DNA of 63,166 bases from a bacterium (GCA_905221035.1 CAJNBP010000010.1:1-63166); one strand, 5' to 3'. Shown: positions 10,253 to 20,438, counted from the first letter of the stretch. A program made the numbers and translations. Notes: generated by a model from the letters alone, not told the origin.

Positions 10253-10822
10253 TTATCCGTTATACCTCTGCATCGTTTTCTCAAAGTTTTTCTCTTGTAA
10301 ATAGTAGTTTACAGAATCGTCAACTTTGTCAATAGACTGTAAAATACCAATATAATCATCCTTGTCAAAGGTACTTAAAACATGGTTAACAACTGACATG
10401 CCATTTTTTGGTCTTCCGATTCCAATCTTAACACGATTAAAGGTCTGAGTCCCTATATGTTGAATAATAGACTTGATACCATTATGACCGCCTGCTGAGC
10501 CTTTTGCTCTTAAACGAATCTTTCCAACTTCCATGTCAAGATCATCGTAAATGATGAGTAAATCTTCAATATCCAAACCATAGTAAGTCAATAAAGCATG
10601 AACAGCTTTCCCACTTTCATTCATAAAGGTCGTTGGTTTGACTAAATAAATTTTTTCTCCATTGAAGAAAAAAGATGCTAAATCAGCTTGAAATATCTTA
10701 TCATGTGTAAAAGTGACATTCTGTTTCTTCGCTAGTTGGTCAATCAACATAAAACCAACATTGTGTTTTGTTTCAAAATATTTATCTCCTGGATTTCCCA
10801 AGCCTACAAGTAATTTGGTCAT
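10253..10822 (-). CDS. pth: Peptidyl-tRNA hydrolase
   Basis: Recycles peptidyl-tRNAs released from stalled ribosomes. At 189 residues it is of normal size. Catalytic His20 sits in the KHNVGF motif, Asn10 in GLGNPG, and the [10 protein letters not shown] and GSAGGHNG motifs are intact. It lies between ychF and mfd, the standard order; a hairpin at 10848-10868 separates it from ychF, and mfd follows immediately. Confidence 0.98.
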   Translation of the reverse strand: MTKLLVGLGNPGDKYFETKHNVGFMLIDQLAKKQNVTFTHDKIFQADLASFFFNGEKIYLVKPTTFMNESGKAVHALLTYYGLDIEDLLIIYDDLDMEVGKIRLRAKGSAGGHNGIKSIIQHIGTQTFNRVKIGIGRPKNGMSVVNHVLSTFDKDDYIGILQSIDKVDDSVNYYLQEKNFEKTMQRYNG

Positions 10823-10847
10823 TTATTTTCCTTTCAAAAGCCAAAAG

Positions 10848-10868
10848 GGTTGGAATTTTTTTCCAACC
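10848..10868 (-). terminator. Hairpin between ychF and pth, probable (partial) terminator
   Basis: GGTTGGAA and TTCCAACC form an 8-bp stem; on the minus strand it is followed by CTTTTGGCTTTT. The T-run is interrupted, so it may be an attenuator giving reduced read-through into pth and mfd rather than a full stop. Confidence 0.55.
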
Positions 10869-10892
10869 TAATTGACACTATTTATTAAATTT

Positions 10893-12008
10893 TTAGACAT
10901 TAAAGCGGAATTCCATGATATCGCCGTCTTGGACGATATATTCTTTTCCTTCTTCACGCAAACGTCCAGCTTCTTTTACTGCCTTTTCAGAACCGTATTT
11001 CACTAGATCCTCATATGACATGGTAACTGCACGAATAAAGCCTTTTTCAAAGTCTGAGTGGATAATACCAGCTGCTTGAGGAGCCTTCATACCACGTTTG
11101 AAGGTCCAAGCGCGAACTTCTTTTTCACCAGCTGTGAAGTAAGTTCCAAGTCCAAGCAAGTGGTATGCTGCACGAGTCAACTTGTCAACGCCTGATTCTG
11201 TCAAACCAAGAGCTTCAAGAAATTCTTGCTTGTCTTCATCGTCTAACTCAGAAATTTCTTCCTCAGCACGCGCTGAAATAACTACTACTTCAGCATTTTC
11301 TGTCGCTGCAAATTCGCGAATTTGTTTGACATAGTCGATAGAGTCTGGATCTGAAACTACATCCTCATCTACATTGGCAACATAAAGAACTGGTTTAGTC
11401 GTCAAAAGGAAGAGACCTTTGACAACCTTTTGTTCTTCATCTGTAAATTCGATGGTGCGAGCTGATTTTCCATCTTCAAGTACTGGTTTAATCTTTTGAA
11501 GAACATTGAATTCTGCCACTGATTCTTTATCTTTTTGCGTACGTGCCATCTTTTCTACACGCGCATAGCGCTTATTAACTGATTCTAAGTCAGCAAGAAT
11601 CAACTCTAGGTTAATGGTATCAATATCTGCCAGTGGATCCACAAAAGCATCTTCACGTCCTTGCTCACGCATGACATTTTCATCATCAAAAGCACGAACT
11701 ACATGAACAATCGCATCTACTTCACGAATATTGGCCAAGAATTTATTTCCTAGCCCTTCTCCTTTTGAAGCTCCTTTTACAATCCCTGCAATATCTGTAA
11801 ATTCAAATGTTGTTGGCACTGTCTTTTTAGGAGTAATCATTTCAGTCAATTTTTGTAGACGTTCATCTGGAACTTCCACCATTCCAACGTTTGGGTCAAT
11901 AGTCGCAAATGGGTAGTTAGCTGCCTCTGCTCCTGCTTTTGTAATTGCATTAAATAGTGTTGATTTACCAACGTTTGGCAAACCAACGATACCTGCTGTT
12001 AAAGCCAT
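10893..12008 (-). CDS. ychF: Ribosome-binding ATPase YchF (OLA1 family)
   Basis: Obg-related P-loop protein that prefers ATP and binds ribosomes; linked to stress responses and redox control. Its 371 residues show G1 GLPNVGKST at 8-16, a [11 protein letters not shown]3 region, an unusual NVDE in place of the GTP-specific NKxD, and a C-terminal TGS domain ([11 protein letters not shown] ... [20 protein letters not shown]). All of these are YchF hallmarks. It sits between dnaN/DUF951 and pth as in other streptococci. Confidence 0.97.
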   Translation of the reverse strand: MALTAGIVGLPNVGKSTLFNAITKAGAEAANYPFATIDPNVGMVEVPDERLQKLTEMITPKKTVPTTFEFTDIAGIVKGASKGEGLGNKFLANIREVDAIVHVVRAFDDENVMREQGREDAFVDPLADIDTINLELILADLESVNKRYARVEKMARTQKDKESVAEFNVLQKIKPVLEDGKSARTIEFTDEEQKVVKGLFLLTTKPVLYVANVDEDVVSDPDSIDYVKQIREFAATENAEVVVISARAEEEISELDDEDKQEFLEALGLTESGVDKLTRAAYHLLGLGTYFTAGEKEVRAWTFKRGMKAPQAAGIIHSDFEKGFIRAVTMSYEDLVKYGSEKAVKEAGRLREEGKEYIVQDGDIMEFRFNV

Positions 12009-12092
12009 ATTTTTTCATTCTCCGTTTTCATTTCAATCCCTAATATTATAACACAAAAAGGGAAAACTTGCTAACCCTCTAACTAAGGCTTC

Positions 12093-12287
12093 TTAGTCAA
12101 TAATTTTATTCATTTTTCGATCAAAATCATAGCGTCCCATCATGACAACATGGTCACAATTGCTACATTTGATTTTGATATCTGCTCCTACACGTGTAAT
12201 TTCCCAACGATTGGCCTTTTTACCTGTTGACTTGATGGTACAAGCGTGTGGTTTTTTCATTTCAACAAAATTTCCAACTTGATACAT
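12093..12287 (-). CDS. DUF951 family small protein
   Basis: A 64-residue protein of the DUF951 family. I start at ATG 12287 because AAAGGAG lies 6-12 bases upstream and homologues begin MYQVGNFVEMKKPHAC; the longer frame from 12341 would run over the -10 element. It is basic, with a CxxC pair (CSNCDHVVMMGR) suggesting metal or nucleic-acid binding; the family function is unknown. A -10 TATAAT on the minus strand (12310-12315) gives it its own promoter, between dnaN and ychF. Confidence 0.88.
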   Translation of the reverse strand: MYQVGNFVEMKKPHACTIKSTGKKANRWEITRVGADIKIKCSNCDHVVMMGRYDFDRKMNKIID

Positions 12288-12320
12288 ACTACTCTCCTTT
12301 TCTTTTTCGATTATATCATA

Positions 12321-12348
12321 AAAGAGGCGAGCTAAGCTCAACCTCTTT
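12321..12348 (-). terminator. Terminator after dnaN
   Basis: On the minus strand AAAGAGG-TT-GAGC / GCTC-G-CCTCTTT form an interrupted stem with a short loop followed by TTTTA, immediately after the dnaN stop. The DUF951 promoter follows directly. Confidence 0.7.
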
Positions 12349-12351
12349 CAC

Positions 12352-13488
12352 TTAATTTGTACGAACTGGTGTAATGAGCTGCATGAAGTCCTCATCAGTG
12401 TCTGCTGGCACAAGAGTAAATGGACGAACAGCTGAGATAAAGCTAATGGTCACTTTTTCGCTATTTAAAGCTTTAAGAGAATCAATCAAGTAAGTTGGGT
12501 TGAAACTAATAGTCAAATCTTCACCAGTAACCTGATCAGTATCGATTTCTTCGTTTACTTTACCAACTTCTGGAGAATGAACATGGGCGCTAACAATACC
12601 ACCTTTAATTTCAAGCTTCACAGTACCATTTTGAGTTGCACTTGATAAAAGGCGAGCACGCTCCATTGACTGACGTAAGTTTACTACATCAAAAGTAATT
12701 GTAGTGTTAAAGTCTGTTGGAATCAAACGATCTGTATCAGGATAGTTTCCTTCTAACAGACGTGTGTAGAAGCTAATATTTTCGCTTCTAAAGAGGATTT
12801 GATTGTTAGCAAAGAAAATCTCTACAGTTTCAATATCATCTGTAAAAACCGCTGAAAATTCGCGTAAAGAACGGCTAGGAATTACAACATCAAAATCATC
12901 ACTATTTTTCTCCAGCGTTAATTTTTTCTGGCTTAGACGATGAGAGTCTGTCGCAACTGTTTTTAGCTCCTTGTGTTGGCTCAATACGAAGTGAACACCT
13001 GTCAAAATTGGACGACTTTCTTGTGTACTTGCCGCAAAAGCTGTTTCATTGATAATTTTCTTGAGTAATTTTGTTTCAAGAACCAAAGGAGTGCTTGCTG
13101 AAATTTCTTGAATTCGTGGATATTGTTCGCTATCTTTTCCTTTTAGGGTAATTTCTGATTTGCCACTGGTTAAAACAATTTGATTTTGTTCAATTTCTTT
13201 AAAATCAAGAGTCACATCAGGTAGACTAGATACAACATTGATGAAGAAAGAAGCTTCAAGAAGAATCGAACCTAAAGAAGTAATTAACAAACCAGCATCT
13301 TCATTTTTTTGAGAAATAAAATTTTCAATTGAAATTTGACCATTTGAACCAATTAAAGTAACACCTTCATTGGTTACGTCAATTTTGACAGTTGATAAAA
13401 TAGGAATGGCATTTTTAGAACTAATAGCTCTCTTAGTAGTGTTTAAGGCTTGTAGAAATAAATTTTTATTAATTGAAAAATGAATCAT
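12352..13488 (-). CDS. dnaN: DNA polymerase III beta subunit (sliding clamp)
   Basis: The ring-shaped processivity clamp of the replicase. At 378 residues it shows the three-fold clamp architecture and typical segments: an N-terminal MIHFSINKNLF, the VATDSHRLS motif in the middle domain, and a C-terminal end LITPVRTN close to the protein-binding pocket. It follows dnaA with a 158-base gap holding DnaA boxes, the classical dnaA-dnaN origin arrangement. A terminator follows. Confidence 0.98.
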   Translation of the reverse strand: MIHFSINKNLFLQALNTTKRAISSKNAIPILSTVKIDVTNEGVTLIGSNGQISIENFISQKNEDAGLLITSLGSILLEASFFINVVSSLPDVTLDFKEIEQNQIVLTSGKSEITLKGKDSEQYPRIQEISASTPLVLETKLLKKIINETAFAASTQESRPILTGVHFVLSQHKELKTVATDSHRLSQKKLTLEKNSDDFDVVIPSRSLREFSAVFTDDIETVEIFFANNQILFRSENISFYTRLLEGNYPDTDRLIPTDFNTTITFDVVNLRQSMERARLLSSATQNGTVKLEIKGGIVSAHVHSPEVGKVNEEIDTDQVTGEDLTISFNPTYLIDSLKALNSEKVTISFISAVRPFTLVPADTDEDFMQLITPVRTN

Positions 13489-13606
13489 GGATTCTCCTTT
13501 ATTTATTTTTAGTATTAGAAGGATAATAGTAATAATAGAGTCTGTGAAATCTGTGGAAAACAGACTAAAAGTAAGTTATATCAAGTTTTTTGGCTTGTTT
13601 AAAAAT

Positions 13607-13644
13607 TGTGGATAAAAAAGATAAAAAAGTGAAAGTTATCCACA
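13607..13644. promoter_or_regulatory. DnaA boxes between dnaA and dnaN (part of oriC)
   Basis: Two perfect 9-mers in inverted orientation: TGTGGATAA at 13607-13615 and TTATCCACA at 13636-13644, the latter directly after the dnaA stop. A weaker TGTGGAAAA lies near 13552. The 13489-13646 gap is AT-rich. Together with the cluster upstream of dnaA this fits a bipartite Gram-positive origin. Confidence 0.8.
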
Positions 13645-13646
13645 AG

Positions 13647-15008
13647 TTATTTGATTTTCTTTTTGATTGATTCGATTTCTAAACGTAAATTATCGTCTTC
13701 ATCAATCAAAGATTTAATTTTTGCATGGGCATGAATGACTGTTGTATGATCTTTTCCACCAAATTCCTTCCCAATTTTTGGAAGACTATTATCTGTTAAT
13801 TCTCTAGATAAATACATAGCTACTTGACGGGCCAAAACAATATTTTGAAGGCGTCTGCTTCCCTTCATTTCTTTGACGCTAACACCATAAAAGTTACCAA
13901 CTTCAGTTTGGATTTTGTCAATTGGGATGACGAGCATTTGGCTAACATCTTGTTTGCGAGCTCTAATAGCTTCTGCAGCAATATCAATAGTGATATCCTT
14001 GATGTTTTTTACTCTGGCAATTAAAGTGATGTCATTGATTGCTCCCTCAAGGTCTCGAACATTTGAATCAAATTGCCCAGCTAGGTATTCTAGAGTATCA
14101 CTTTGGAAATTGTAGCCTAAATGTTCCGTTTTACTTTGTAAAATGGCAATACGTGTTTCAAAGTCAGGGGGTGTGATAGTTTGTGTCAATCCCCAACTAA
14201 AGCGCGTGACAAGCCTCTCCTCGAGCCCTTCTAGATGTTTTGGACTACGATCACTCGTTAGGACAATCTGTTTTTGCTTGTCATGAAGGGCATTAAAAGT
14301 ATTGAAAAATTCTTCTTGAGTTGCGACTTTTTTTCCGCTGAGTGACTGGATATCATCGATTAACAAAAGATCAAGACTGCGGTAGGTCTTTTTAAACTTT
14401 TCCATTTCTCCAAGTCTTAGGTGGTCAAGAAAGTCATTAATAAAACTTTCAGCAGGGATATATTTAACACGCGCATTCGGAATATTTTTTAGAATTTCAT
14501 TTCCAATAGCGTTTAATAAGTGAGTCTTCCCAAGCCCAGGTCCCCCATAGATAAAAAGAGGATTATAGGTCAGAGCCAAATCTTCAGAGACAGCCAAGGC
14601 GGCTGATACAGCCCAAACATTTCCATCCCCTTGGATAAAATTATCAAAGGTATACTTCTCTTTTAACCCAGTATCTGAATAAGGAATAGAGGCTAATTTT
14701 GGACTATAGTCATAAAGAGTTGAATTTGTAGCTTCTTCAACTTGTGAGATAGTCGTGTCTTGAGGTTTAGTGAAAATATAGTGGGGTGTTATTTCAGCGT
14801 CATAAATTTCAAATCCAGCAACTACAATAATATCTTTTAGTTGTTTTTCCCAGACCATTTCCATCTCAGATCGTGGTAAAAATATAGTTGCAACATTTTC
14901 CTCTACCTTGATGAGTTCAGCTTGAATAGCATAGAAATCATACATGGATCGAGTCAGTCTTTCTTGCGCAAATTCTAAGATACGATTCCAAAATTGTTTT
15001 TCTTTCAA
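13647..15008 (-). CDS. dnaA: Chromosomal replication initiator DnaA
   Basis: ATP-dependent origin-binding protein that unwinds oriC and helps load the helicase. The start is a TTG at 15008 ([11 protein letters not shown]), preceded by a strong GGAGGAG site; no in-frame ATG fits better. In 453 residues it has domain I (1-80), Walker A GGPGLGKT (155-162), a LLLIDDIQ Walker B, and domain IV with the DnaA signature [12 protein letters not shown] near the C-terminus. DnaA boxes on both sides indicate autoregulation and mark the origin. Confidence 0.98.
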   Translation of the reverse strand: MKEKQFWNRILEFAQERLTRSMYDFYAIQAELIKVEENVATIFLPRSEMEMVWEKQLKDIIVVAGFEIYDAEITPHYIFTKPQDTTISQVEEATNSTLYDYSPKLASIPYSDTGLKEKYTFDNFIQGDGNVWAVSAALAVSEDLALTYNPLFIYGGPGLGKTHLLNAIGNEILKNIPNARVKYIPAESFINDFLDHLRLGEMEKFKKTYRSLDLLLIDDIQSLSGKKVATQEEFFNTFNALHDKQKQIVLTSDRSPKHLEGLEERLVTRFSWGLTQTITPPDFETRIAILQSKTEHLGYNFQSDTLEYLAGQFDSNVRDLEGAINDITLIARVKNIKDITIDIAAEAIRARKQDVSQMLVIPIDKIQTEVGNFYGVSVKEMKGSRRLQNIVLARQVAMYLSRELTDNSLPKIGKEFGGKDHTTVIHAHAKIKSLIDEDDNLRLEIESIKKKIK

Positions 15009-15224
15009 TCCGTTCTCCTCCTTTACTACTTGTTTAAAAGTTTAATGCTAGACTTATTTTACCATAGATAGTAAGAATTTTCCACAAGCTGTGAAAAATA
15101 ATCCACAATGTTATCATCTTTTATCCACAGGTTGGGGATAAGATTAAAAACTATTGATTTATTGAGCTTTTTATCGAAAAAAATAGTGGATAACCTTGTG
15201 AGATAAAAAAATAAAAGAACAGCC
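15009..15224. other. oriC: Replication origin region upstream of dnaA (DnaA-box cluster)
   Basis: This 216-base AT-rich gap between dnaA and parB holds TTATCCACA (15121-15129), TAATCCACA (15099-15107), TTTTCCACA (15078-15086), AGTGGATAA (15185-15193, opposite orientation) and a weaker TGGGGATAA (15133-15141). Genes to the left run leftwards and most on the right run rightwards, as expected for bidirectional forks from here. The exact unwinding site cannot be read from sequence alone. It must also contain the dnaA promoter. Confidence 0.85.
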
Positions 15225-15983
15225 TTATTTCAGGCTGTTGATAATTCTACTATATTCTTCTTGATTTGAAAAAGAAATAATGATTTTTCCACTATCTTGT
15301 TTAGACAGTTTGATTTCTACATCTAATCCGAGTAGTTTTTTTAACTGTTCTTCTTCATTTTGTATGAAATGATCAGTTTTTTGCTGTTTCTTTTGTTTTT
15401 TATCTGTCAGAAGAGCTTCTAACTTTCTTACAGAAATGTCTTCTTCTATAATTCGTTGAAAGAAATAGTCTTGTTGTTCCTTATTCAACCCAACTAGAGA
15501 ACGCGCATGGGCTTGTGATAGTTTGCCATTTTCTACTTCTGATAGGATCGGTTCTGGTAAGGAAAGCAAACGAATGGAGTTGCTGATATATGGACGAGAC
15601 TTTCCCATTTTATCTGCAATTTCAGCATGGGTGAATCCTTTCTCTACGAGAGATTCATAGGCGCGTGCTTCTTCTATTGGATTTAAATTTTCTCTCTGTA
15701 AATTTTCAATGATAGACTGGACCATCATCTCTTGGTCTGAAAGATGTTTAACAACAGCTGGGATAGACCTTAGACCAGCTAAAAGTGAAGCCCGATATCG
15801 TCTTTCTCCTGCAAGGATTTCATAACCAATAACAGGAGATTGACGAACAATAATCGGTTGAATGACCCCATTTTCTTTGATAGACTGTGCTAGTTCATGT
15901 AGTTTTTCTCCATCAAATTCTTTTCGAGGTTGATAGGGATTTTTTTGTATATCCGTGATAGAAATCATTTCAAATTTTTCCAT
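15225..15983 (-). CDS. parB: Chromosome-partitioning protein ParB (Spo0J)
   Basis: CTP-dependent parS-binding clamp that spreads around the origin and recruits condensin. In 252 residues it has the N-terminal CTPase signature GERRYRAS (59-66), an ENLQRENLNPIEEA segment, a helix-turn-helix (HAEIADKMGKSRPYISNSIRLL) and a C-terminal dimerisation part. There is no parA next to it, in line with streptococci, which use ParB without a cognate ParA. It lies 57 bases after htrA on the same strand, probably sharing the CiaR-type htrA promoter. Candidate binding sites are at 3642, 25563 and 36784. A methionine at residue 6 is an alternative start, as no strong ribosome site is visible before 15983. Confidence 0.96.
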   Translation of the reverse strand: MEKFEMISITDIQKNPYQPRKEFDGEKLHELAQSIKENGVIQPIIVRQSPVIGYEILAGERRYRASLLAGLRSIPAVVKHLSDQEMMVQSIIENLQRENLNPIEEARAYESLVEKGFTHAEIADKMGKSRPYISNSIRLLSLPEPILSEVENGKLSQAHARSLVGLNKEQQDYFFQRIIEEDISVRKLEALLTDKKQKKQQKTDHFIQNEEEQLKKLLGLDVEIKLSKQDSGKIIISFSNQEEYSRIINSLK

Positions 15984-16040
15984 GATTCTACACTAACACA
16001 TCTTTTCTCTTATGTAAAGCTTTCTTTACATAGATATCAA

Positions 16041-17243
<1,203 letters not shown>

Positions 17244-17251
17244 TTACTGAA

Positions 17252-17284
17252 AGTATAAACTGACTAGCTTAATTATAACTTAAA
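17252..17284 (-). promoter_or_regulatory. htrA promoter with CiaR-type direct repeat
   Basis: Minus strand: TTTAAG (17279-17284), five bases, ATTAAG (17268-17273), then TATACT as -10 (17252-17257). The CiaR consensus is TTTAAG-N5-TTTAAG, and htrA is an established CiaRH target in pneumococcus. One mismatch in the second half-site. Confidence 0.8.
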
Positions 17285-17296
17285 CACAAAAGTTTT

Positions 17297-17330
17297 TCAC
17301 AGATTGTGGATAACTTTCGAAAATCTGTGA
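17297..17330. repeat. Inverted repeat with a DnaA box in its loop
   Basis: TCACAGATT (17297-17305) and AATCTGTGA (17322-17330) are exact reverse complements with a 16-base loop that begins with the perfect DnaA box TGTGGATAA (17305-17313). It lies between the divergent htrA and rlmH promoters, 2.3 kb from dnaA. It could be a DnaA-binding or regulatory site. Confidence 0.6.
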
Positions 17331-17389
17331 TTTTCTAGGTGAAATTTAACCTTTTGTTTTGTGAATAAGATGTGAAAAAATAGAGAATA

Positions 17390-17398
17390 TGTTAGAAT
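17390..17398 (+). promoter_or_regulatory. Extended -10 promoter of rlmH
   Basis: TGTTAGAAT (TG-N-TAGAAT) ends six bases before the rlmH ATG at 17405. The expected transcription start coincides with the A of the start codon, and no Shine-Dalgarno sequence precedes the ATG. Confidence 0.6.
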
Positions 17399-17404
17399 AG
17401 AGTC

Positions 17405-17884
17405 ATGAAAATTAAAGTTATAACAGTTGGGAAACTGAAAGAAAAGTATTTAAAAGATGGTATTGCAGAATATTCAAAACGAATTTCTCGATTTGCTAAG
17501 CTTGAAATGATTGAGCTAGCAGATGAAAAAATACCAGATAAGGCCAGTGAGTCAGAAAATCAAAAGATTTTAGAAATAGAAGGTCAGAGAATTTTATCAA
17601 AAGTTGGTGACCGTGATTTCGTTATTGTGTTAGCTATCGAAGGGAAAACTTTCTCCTCGGAAGAATTTAGTAAGCAGTTAGAAGAAGCTTCTATAAAAGG
17701 ATTTTCTACTCTTACCTTTATTATTGGAGGGAGTCTGGGGTTAGCTCAGGATGTAAAAAAGAGAGCTAATCTTTCTGTTAGTTTTGGCCGTTTAACCTTG
17801 CCCCATCAGTTAATGAGACTAGTTCTTGTTGAACAAATCTATCGCGCTTTTACGATTCAGCAGGGATCACCCTATCATAAATAG
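17405..17884 (+). CDS. rlmH: 23S rRNA pseudouridine-1915 N3-methyltransferase RlmH
   Basis: SPOUT methyltransferase that methylates pseudouridine 1915 in helix 69 of 23S rRNA using SAM. At 159 residues it is full length. The SAM-knot motif FIIGGSLGL and the C-terminal [16 protein letters not shown] ... QGSPYHK are diagnostic. It is divergent from htrA and followed by tRNA-Arg and comCDE, as in pneumococcus. Its mRNA may be leaderless (see promoter). Confidence 0.97.
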   Translation: MKIKVITVGKLKEKYLKDGIAEYSKRISRFAKLEMIELADEKIPDKASESENQKILEIEGQRILSKVGDRDFVIVLAIEGKTFSSEEFSKQLEEASIKGFSTLTFIIGGSLGLAQDVKKRANLSVSFGRLTLPHQLMRLVLVEQIYRAFTIQQGSPYHK

Positions 17885-17888
17885 AAAA

Positions 17889-17917
17889 TTGACTTTCAAT
17901 TGAATTTTTGGTAGAAT
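17889..17917 (+). promoter_or_regulatory. Promoter of tRNA-Arg
   Basis: TTGACT (17889-17894), 17-base spacer, TAGAAT (17912-17917); the tRNA begins 10 bases later. It lies immediately after the rlmH stop. Confidence 0.8.
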
Positions 17918-17927
17918 GGTTGTGTTA

Positions 17928-18001
17928 GGTCTCATAGCTCAGCTGGATAGAGCATTCGCCTTCTAAGCGAACGGTCGCAGGTTCGAATCCTGCTGGGATC
18001 A
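17928..18001 (+). tRNA. tRNA-Arg (anticodon UCU)
   Basis: A 74-base cloverleaf: acceptor GGTCTCA/TGGGATC, anticodon stem TTCGC/GCGAA around CTTCTAA (anticodon TCT, reads AGA/AGG), TTCGAAT T-loop. CCA is not encoded. It marks the left border of comCDE, as in pneumococcus. Confidence 0.96.
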
Positions 18002-18013
18002 ATATAGTAGCAA

Positions 18014-18040
18014 AGCTGGGAATTTTCCCGGCTTTTTTCT
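18014..18040 (+). terminator. Terminator between tRNA-Arg and comC
   Basis: AGCTGGGAA and TTCCCGGCT pair (one G-T) over a 2-base centre and are followed by TTTTTTCTT. It separates tRNA-Arg transcription from the tightly controlled com promoter; read-through here is known to influence basal com expression in pneumococcus. Confidence 0.85.
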
Positions 18041-18049
18041 TAAAAAAGT

Positions 18050-18116
18050 ACACTTGGGGAGAAAAAAATGACAGTTGAGAGAATTTTATCTAAAATGAAA
18101 TTCCATTTTGTATAAT
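18050..18116 (+). promoter_or_regulatory. comCDE promoter with ComE direct repeat
   Basis: ACACTTGGG (18050-18058), a 12-base spacer and ACAGTTGAG (18071-18079) match the ComE consensus direct repeat; TATAAT (18111-18116) follows 31 bases later. No good -35 is visible, as expected for an activator-dependent promoter. Phosphorylated ComE activates it, closing the quorum-sensing loop. Confidence 0.9.
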
Positions 18117-18166
18117 GGTTTTTGTAAGTTAGCTTACAAGAAAAAAACATTTTAGGAGATTTTATT

Positions 18167-18292
18167 ATGAAAAACACAGTTAAATTGGAACAGTTTGTAG
18201 CCTTGAAGGAAAAAGACTTGCAAAAGATTCAAGGTGGGGAAAGTAGACTGTCAAGATTACTCCGTGATTTTATTTTCCAAATAAAACAGTAA
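18167..18292 (+). CDS. comC: Competence-stimulating peptide precursor ComC
   Basis: A 41-residue prepeptide with a good AGGAG site. It has a leader ending in a double glycine (KIQGG), the cleavage signal of the ComAB exporter, followed by the mature pheromone [17 protein letters not shown] (17 residues, negative N-terminus, hydrophobic core). Exported CSP is sensed by ComD. The leader is nearly identical to the pneumococcal one; the mature part differs from pneumococcal CSP-1 and CSP-2 as I recall them, so this strain has a mitis-type pherotype. comD follows 20 bases after the stop. Confidence 0.97.
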   Translation: MKNTVKLEQFVALKEKDLQKIQGGESRLSRLLRDFIFQIKQ

Positions 18293-18312
18293 TGAAATAA
18301 GGAGAAAGAGTA

Positions 18313-19638
18313 ATGAATTTGCTTGGATTTGGGACAGTTATTGTTTATTTTTTAATTATTAGTTACAGTTACCATTTAATTTGTAAAGGTCAAGTAAATA
18401 GAAGAGAATTATACGTTTTTGGTGCTTATACATTACTAACAGCAATAGTACTTGATTTTCCCTTATATCTTCTAAATTTAGATGGGTTAGGGATTGCAAC
18501 ATTTTCATTTCCTTTGGGCTTATATTCCTATTTTCGATGGATTAAACAGTATGAGAGGGGTAGAGGACTATTCCTAAGTTTACTACTATCTCTTTTATAT
18601 GAGAGCACTCATAACTTTCTGTCCGTAACTTTCTCCTCTATAACAGGAGACAATTTTGTTTCACAATATCATGCCCCATTCTTTTTCGTTGTAACAGTGT
18701 TGACTTATGTCGTTATCGTAACAATCATTCATTATTTCCATTTGGAACTAGACTATTTTGACAAGGACTACCTCTATCCTTTCTTGAAAAAAGTATTTTT
18801 TGCTTTACTATTGCTACATATTGTATCTTTTGTTTCAGATATGGTAAGTACGGTTAAACATTTGAATAGTTTTGGAAGTATTTTGTCATCTATTGTTTTT
18901 ATCTCTCTACTTTTGACCTTCTTTACAATGAATTCTCATAAAGTTCAAATGGAGAAAGAGATTGAGTTGAAGCAGAAGAAATTTGAACAGAAACATTTAC
19001 AGAACTACACAGATGAAATTGTCGGTCTGTATAATGAAATCCGTGGTTTTCGACATGATTATGCTGGGATGCTTGTCAGCATGCAGATGGCAATTGACAG
19101 TGGTAATTTACAGGAAATTGACAGAGTTTACAATGAAGTTTTGGTCAAAGCCAATCATAAACTGCGTTCAGATAAGTACACTTACTTTGATTTGAACAAC
19201 ATAGAAGATTCAGCTTTACGAAGTTTGGTTGCTCAGTCCATTGTCTATGCTCGAAATAACGGTGTGGAGTTTACACTGGAAGTAAAAGATACGATTACCA
19301 AGCTCCCAATTGAACTATTGGATTTGGTTCGTATCATGAGCGTTTTATTGAACAATGCTGTCGAAGGATCGGCTGATAGCTATAAAAAGCAGATGGAAGT
19401 AGCAGTTATTAAGATGGAAACTGAAACAGTTATTGTGATTCAGAATTCATGTAAAATGACGATGACTCCTTCAGGAGATCTATTTGCCTTAGGATTCTCT
19501 ACTAAGGGAAGAAATCGAGGAGTCGGATTAAATAATGTTAAAGAACTACTAGATAAGTACAACAATATTATTTTAGAAACAGAGATGGAAGGCAGTACAT
19601 TTAGACAAATTATTAGATTTAAGAGGGAATTTGAATGA
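18313..19638 (+). CDS. comD: CSP receptor histidine kinase ComD
   Basis: A 441-residue sensor kinase of the HPK10 (peptide-quorum-sensing) family. About the first 205 residues form six or seven membrane helices that bind CSP; a coiled linker (EKEIELKQKKFEQKHLQ) leads to the phospho-acceptor His248 in GFRHDYAG, and the C-terminal ATPase ends with GLNNVKELLDKYNN. Its phosphotransfer partner ComE overlaps its 3' end by four bases. The N-terminal part should be matched to this strain's CSP, since comC and comD co-vary by pherotype. Confidence 0.97.
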   Translation: MNLLGFGTVIVYFLIISYSYHLICKGQVNRRELYVFGAYTLLTAIVLDFPLYLLNLDGLGIATFSFPLGLYSYFRWIKQYERGRGLFLSLLLSLLYESTHNFLSVTFSSITGDNFVSQYHAPFFFVVTVLTYVVIVTIIHYFHLELDYFDKDYLYPFLKKVFFALLLLHIVSFVSDMVSTVKHLNSFGSILSSIVFISLLLTFFTMNSHKVQMEKEIELKQKKFEQKHLQNYTDEIVGLYNEIRGFRHDYAGMLVSMQMAIDSGNLQEIDRVYNEVLVKANHKLRSDKYTYFDLNNIEDSALRSLVAQSIVYARNNGVEFTLEVKDTITKLPIELLDLVRIMSVLLNNAVEGSADSYKKQMEVAVIKMETETVIVIQNSCKMTMTPSGDLFALGFSTKGRNRGVGLNNVKELLDKYNNIILETEMEGSTFRQIIRFKREFE

Positions 19639-20387
19639 AAGTTTTAATTTTAGAAGATGTTATTGAACATCAAGTGAGACTAGAGAGAATATTGGATGAA
19701 ATTTCGAAAGAATCGAATATTCCAATATCATACAAGACAACGGGAAAAGTCCGTGAATTTGAAGAATACATTGAAAACGATGAAGTAAATCAGCTTTATT
19801 TCCTAGATATCGATATTCATGGAATTGAGAAAAAAGGATTTGAGGTTGCTCAGCTCATTCGTCATTACAATCCTTACGCTATTATCGTCTTTATCACAAG
19901 TCGATCAGAGTTTGCGACTTTGACCTATAAATACCAGGTATCAGCCCTAGATTTTGTTGATAAAGATATCAATGATGAGATGTTTAAGAAGAGAATTGAG
20001 CAAAATATCTTCTACACGAAGAGTATGTTACTTGAAAATGAAGATGTGGTAGATTATTTTGACTACAATTACAAGGGAAATGATTTAAAAATCCCTTACC
20101 ATGATATTTTGTATATTGAAACGACAGGTGTCTCTCATAAATTGCGCATTATTGGTAAGAATTTTGCAAAAGAATTTTATGGTACCATGACAGATATTCA
20201 GGAAAAGGATAAACATACCCAGCGATTTTATTCTCCTCATAAGTCATTTTTGGTAAATATAGGCAATATCAGAGAAATTGACCGAAAGAATCTAGAAGTT
20301 GTTTTCTATGAAGATCATCGCTGTCCTATTTCAAGGTTAAAAATTAGAAAGTTAAAAGATATTTTAGAGAAAAAATCTCAAAAGTGA
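19635..20387 (+). CDS. comE: Competence response regulator ComE (LytTR family)
   Basis: A 250-residue response regulator with a receiver domain (phospho-acceptor Asp58 in LYFLDID) and a C-terminal LytTR DNA-binding domain (about 140-245, with IPYHDILYIETTG and SFLVNIGNIREID). When phosphorylated by ComD it activates comCDE, comAB and comX through the direct repeats seen at 18050 and 820. The start overlaps comD (ATGA), so the pair is translationally coupled. Confidence 0.97.
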   Translation: MKVLILEDVIEHQVRLERILDEISKESNIPISYKTTGKVREFEEYIENDEVNQLYFLDIDIHGIEKKGFEVAQLIRHYNPYAIIVFITSRSEFATLTYKYQVSALDFVDKDINDEMFKKRIEQNIFYTKSMLLENEDVVDYFDYNYKGNDLKIPYHDILYIETTGVSHKLRIIGKNFAKEFYGTMTDIQEKDKHTQRFYSPHKSFLVNIGNIREIDRKNLEVVFYEDHRCPISRLKIRKLKDILEKKSQK

Positions 20388-20415
20388 TTGACAATTAGTA
20401 AGAAATTGATATAAT
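20388..20415 (+). promoter_or_regulatory. Promoter of the tRNA-Glu/tRNA-Asn unit
   Basis: TTGACA (20388-20393), 16-base spacer, TATAAT (20410-20415), starting on the base after the comE stop. Near-consensus, as usual for stable RNA genes. Confidence 0.85.
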
Positions 20416-20438
20416 GGTTATATCTGCTACAGATAGAA

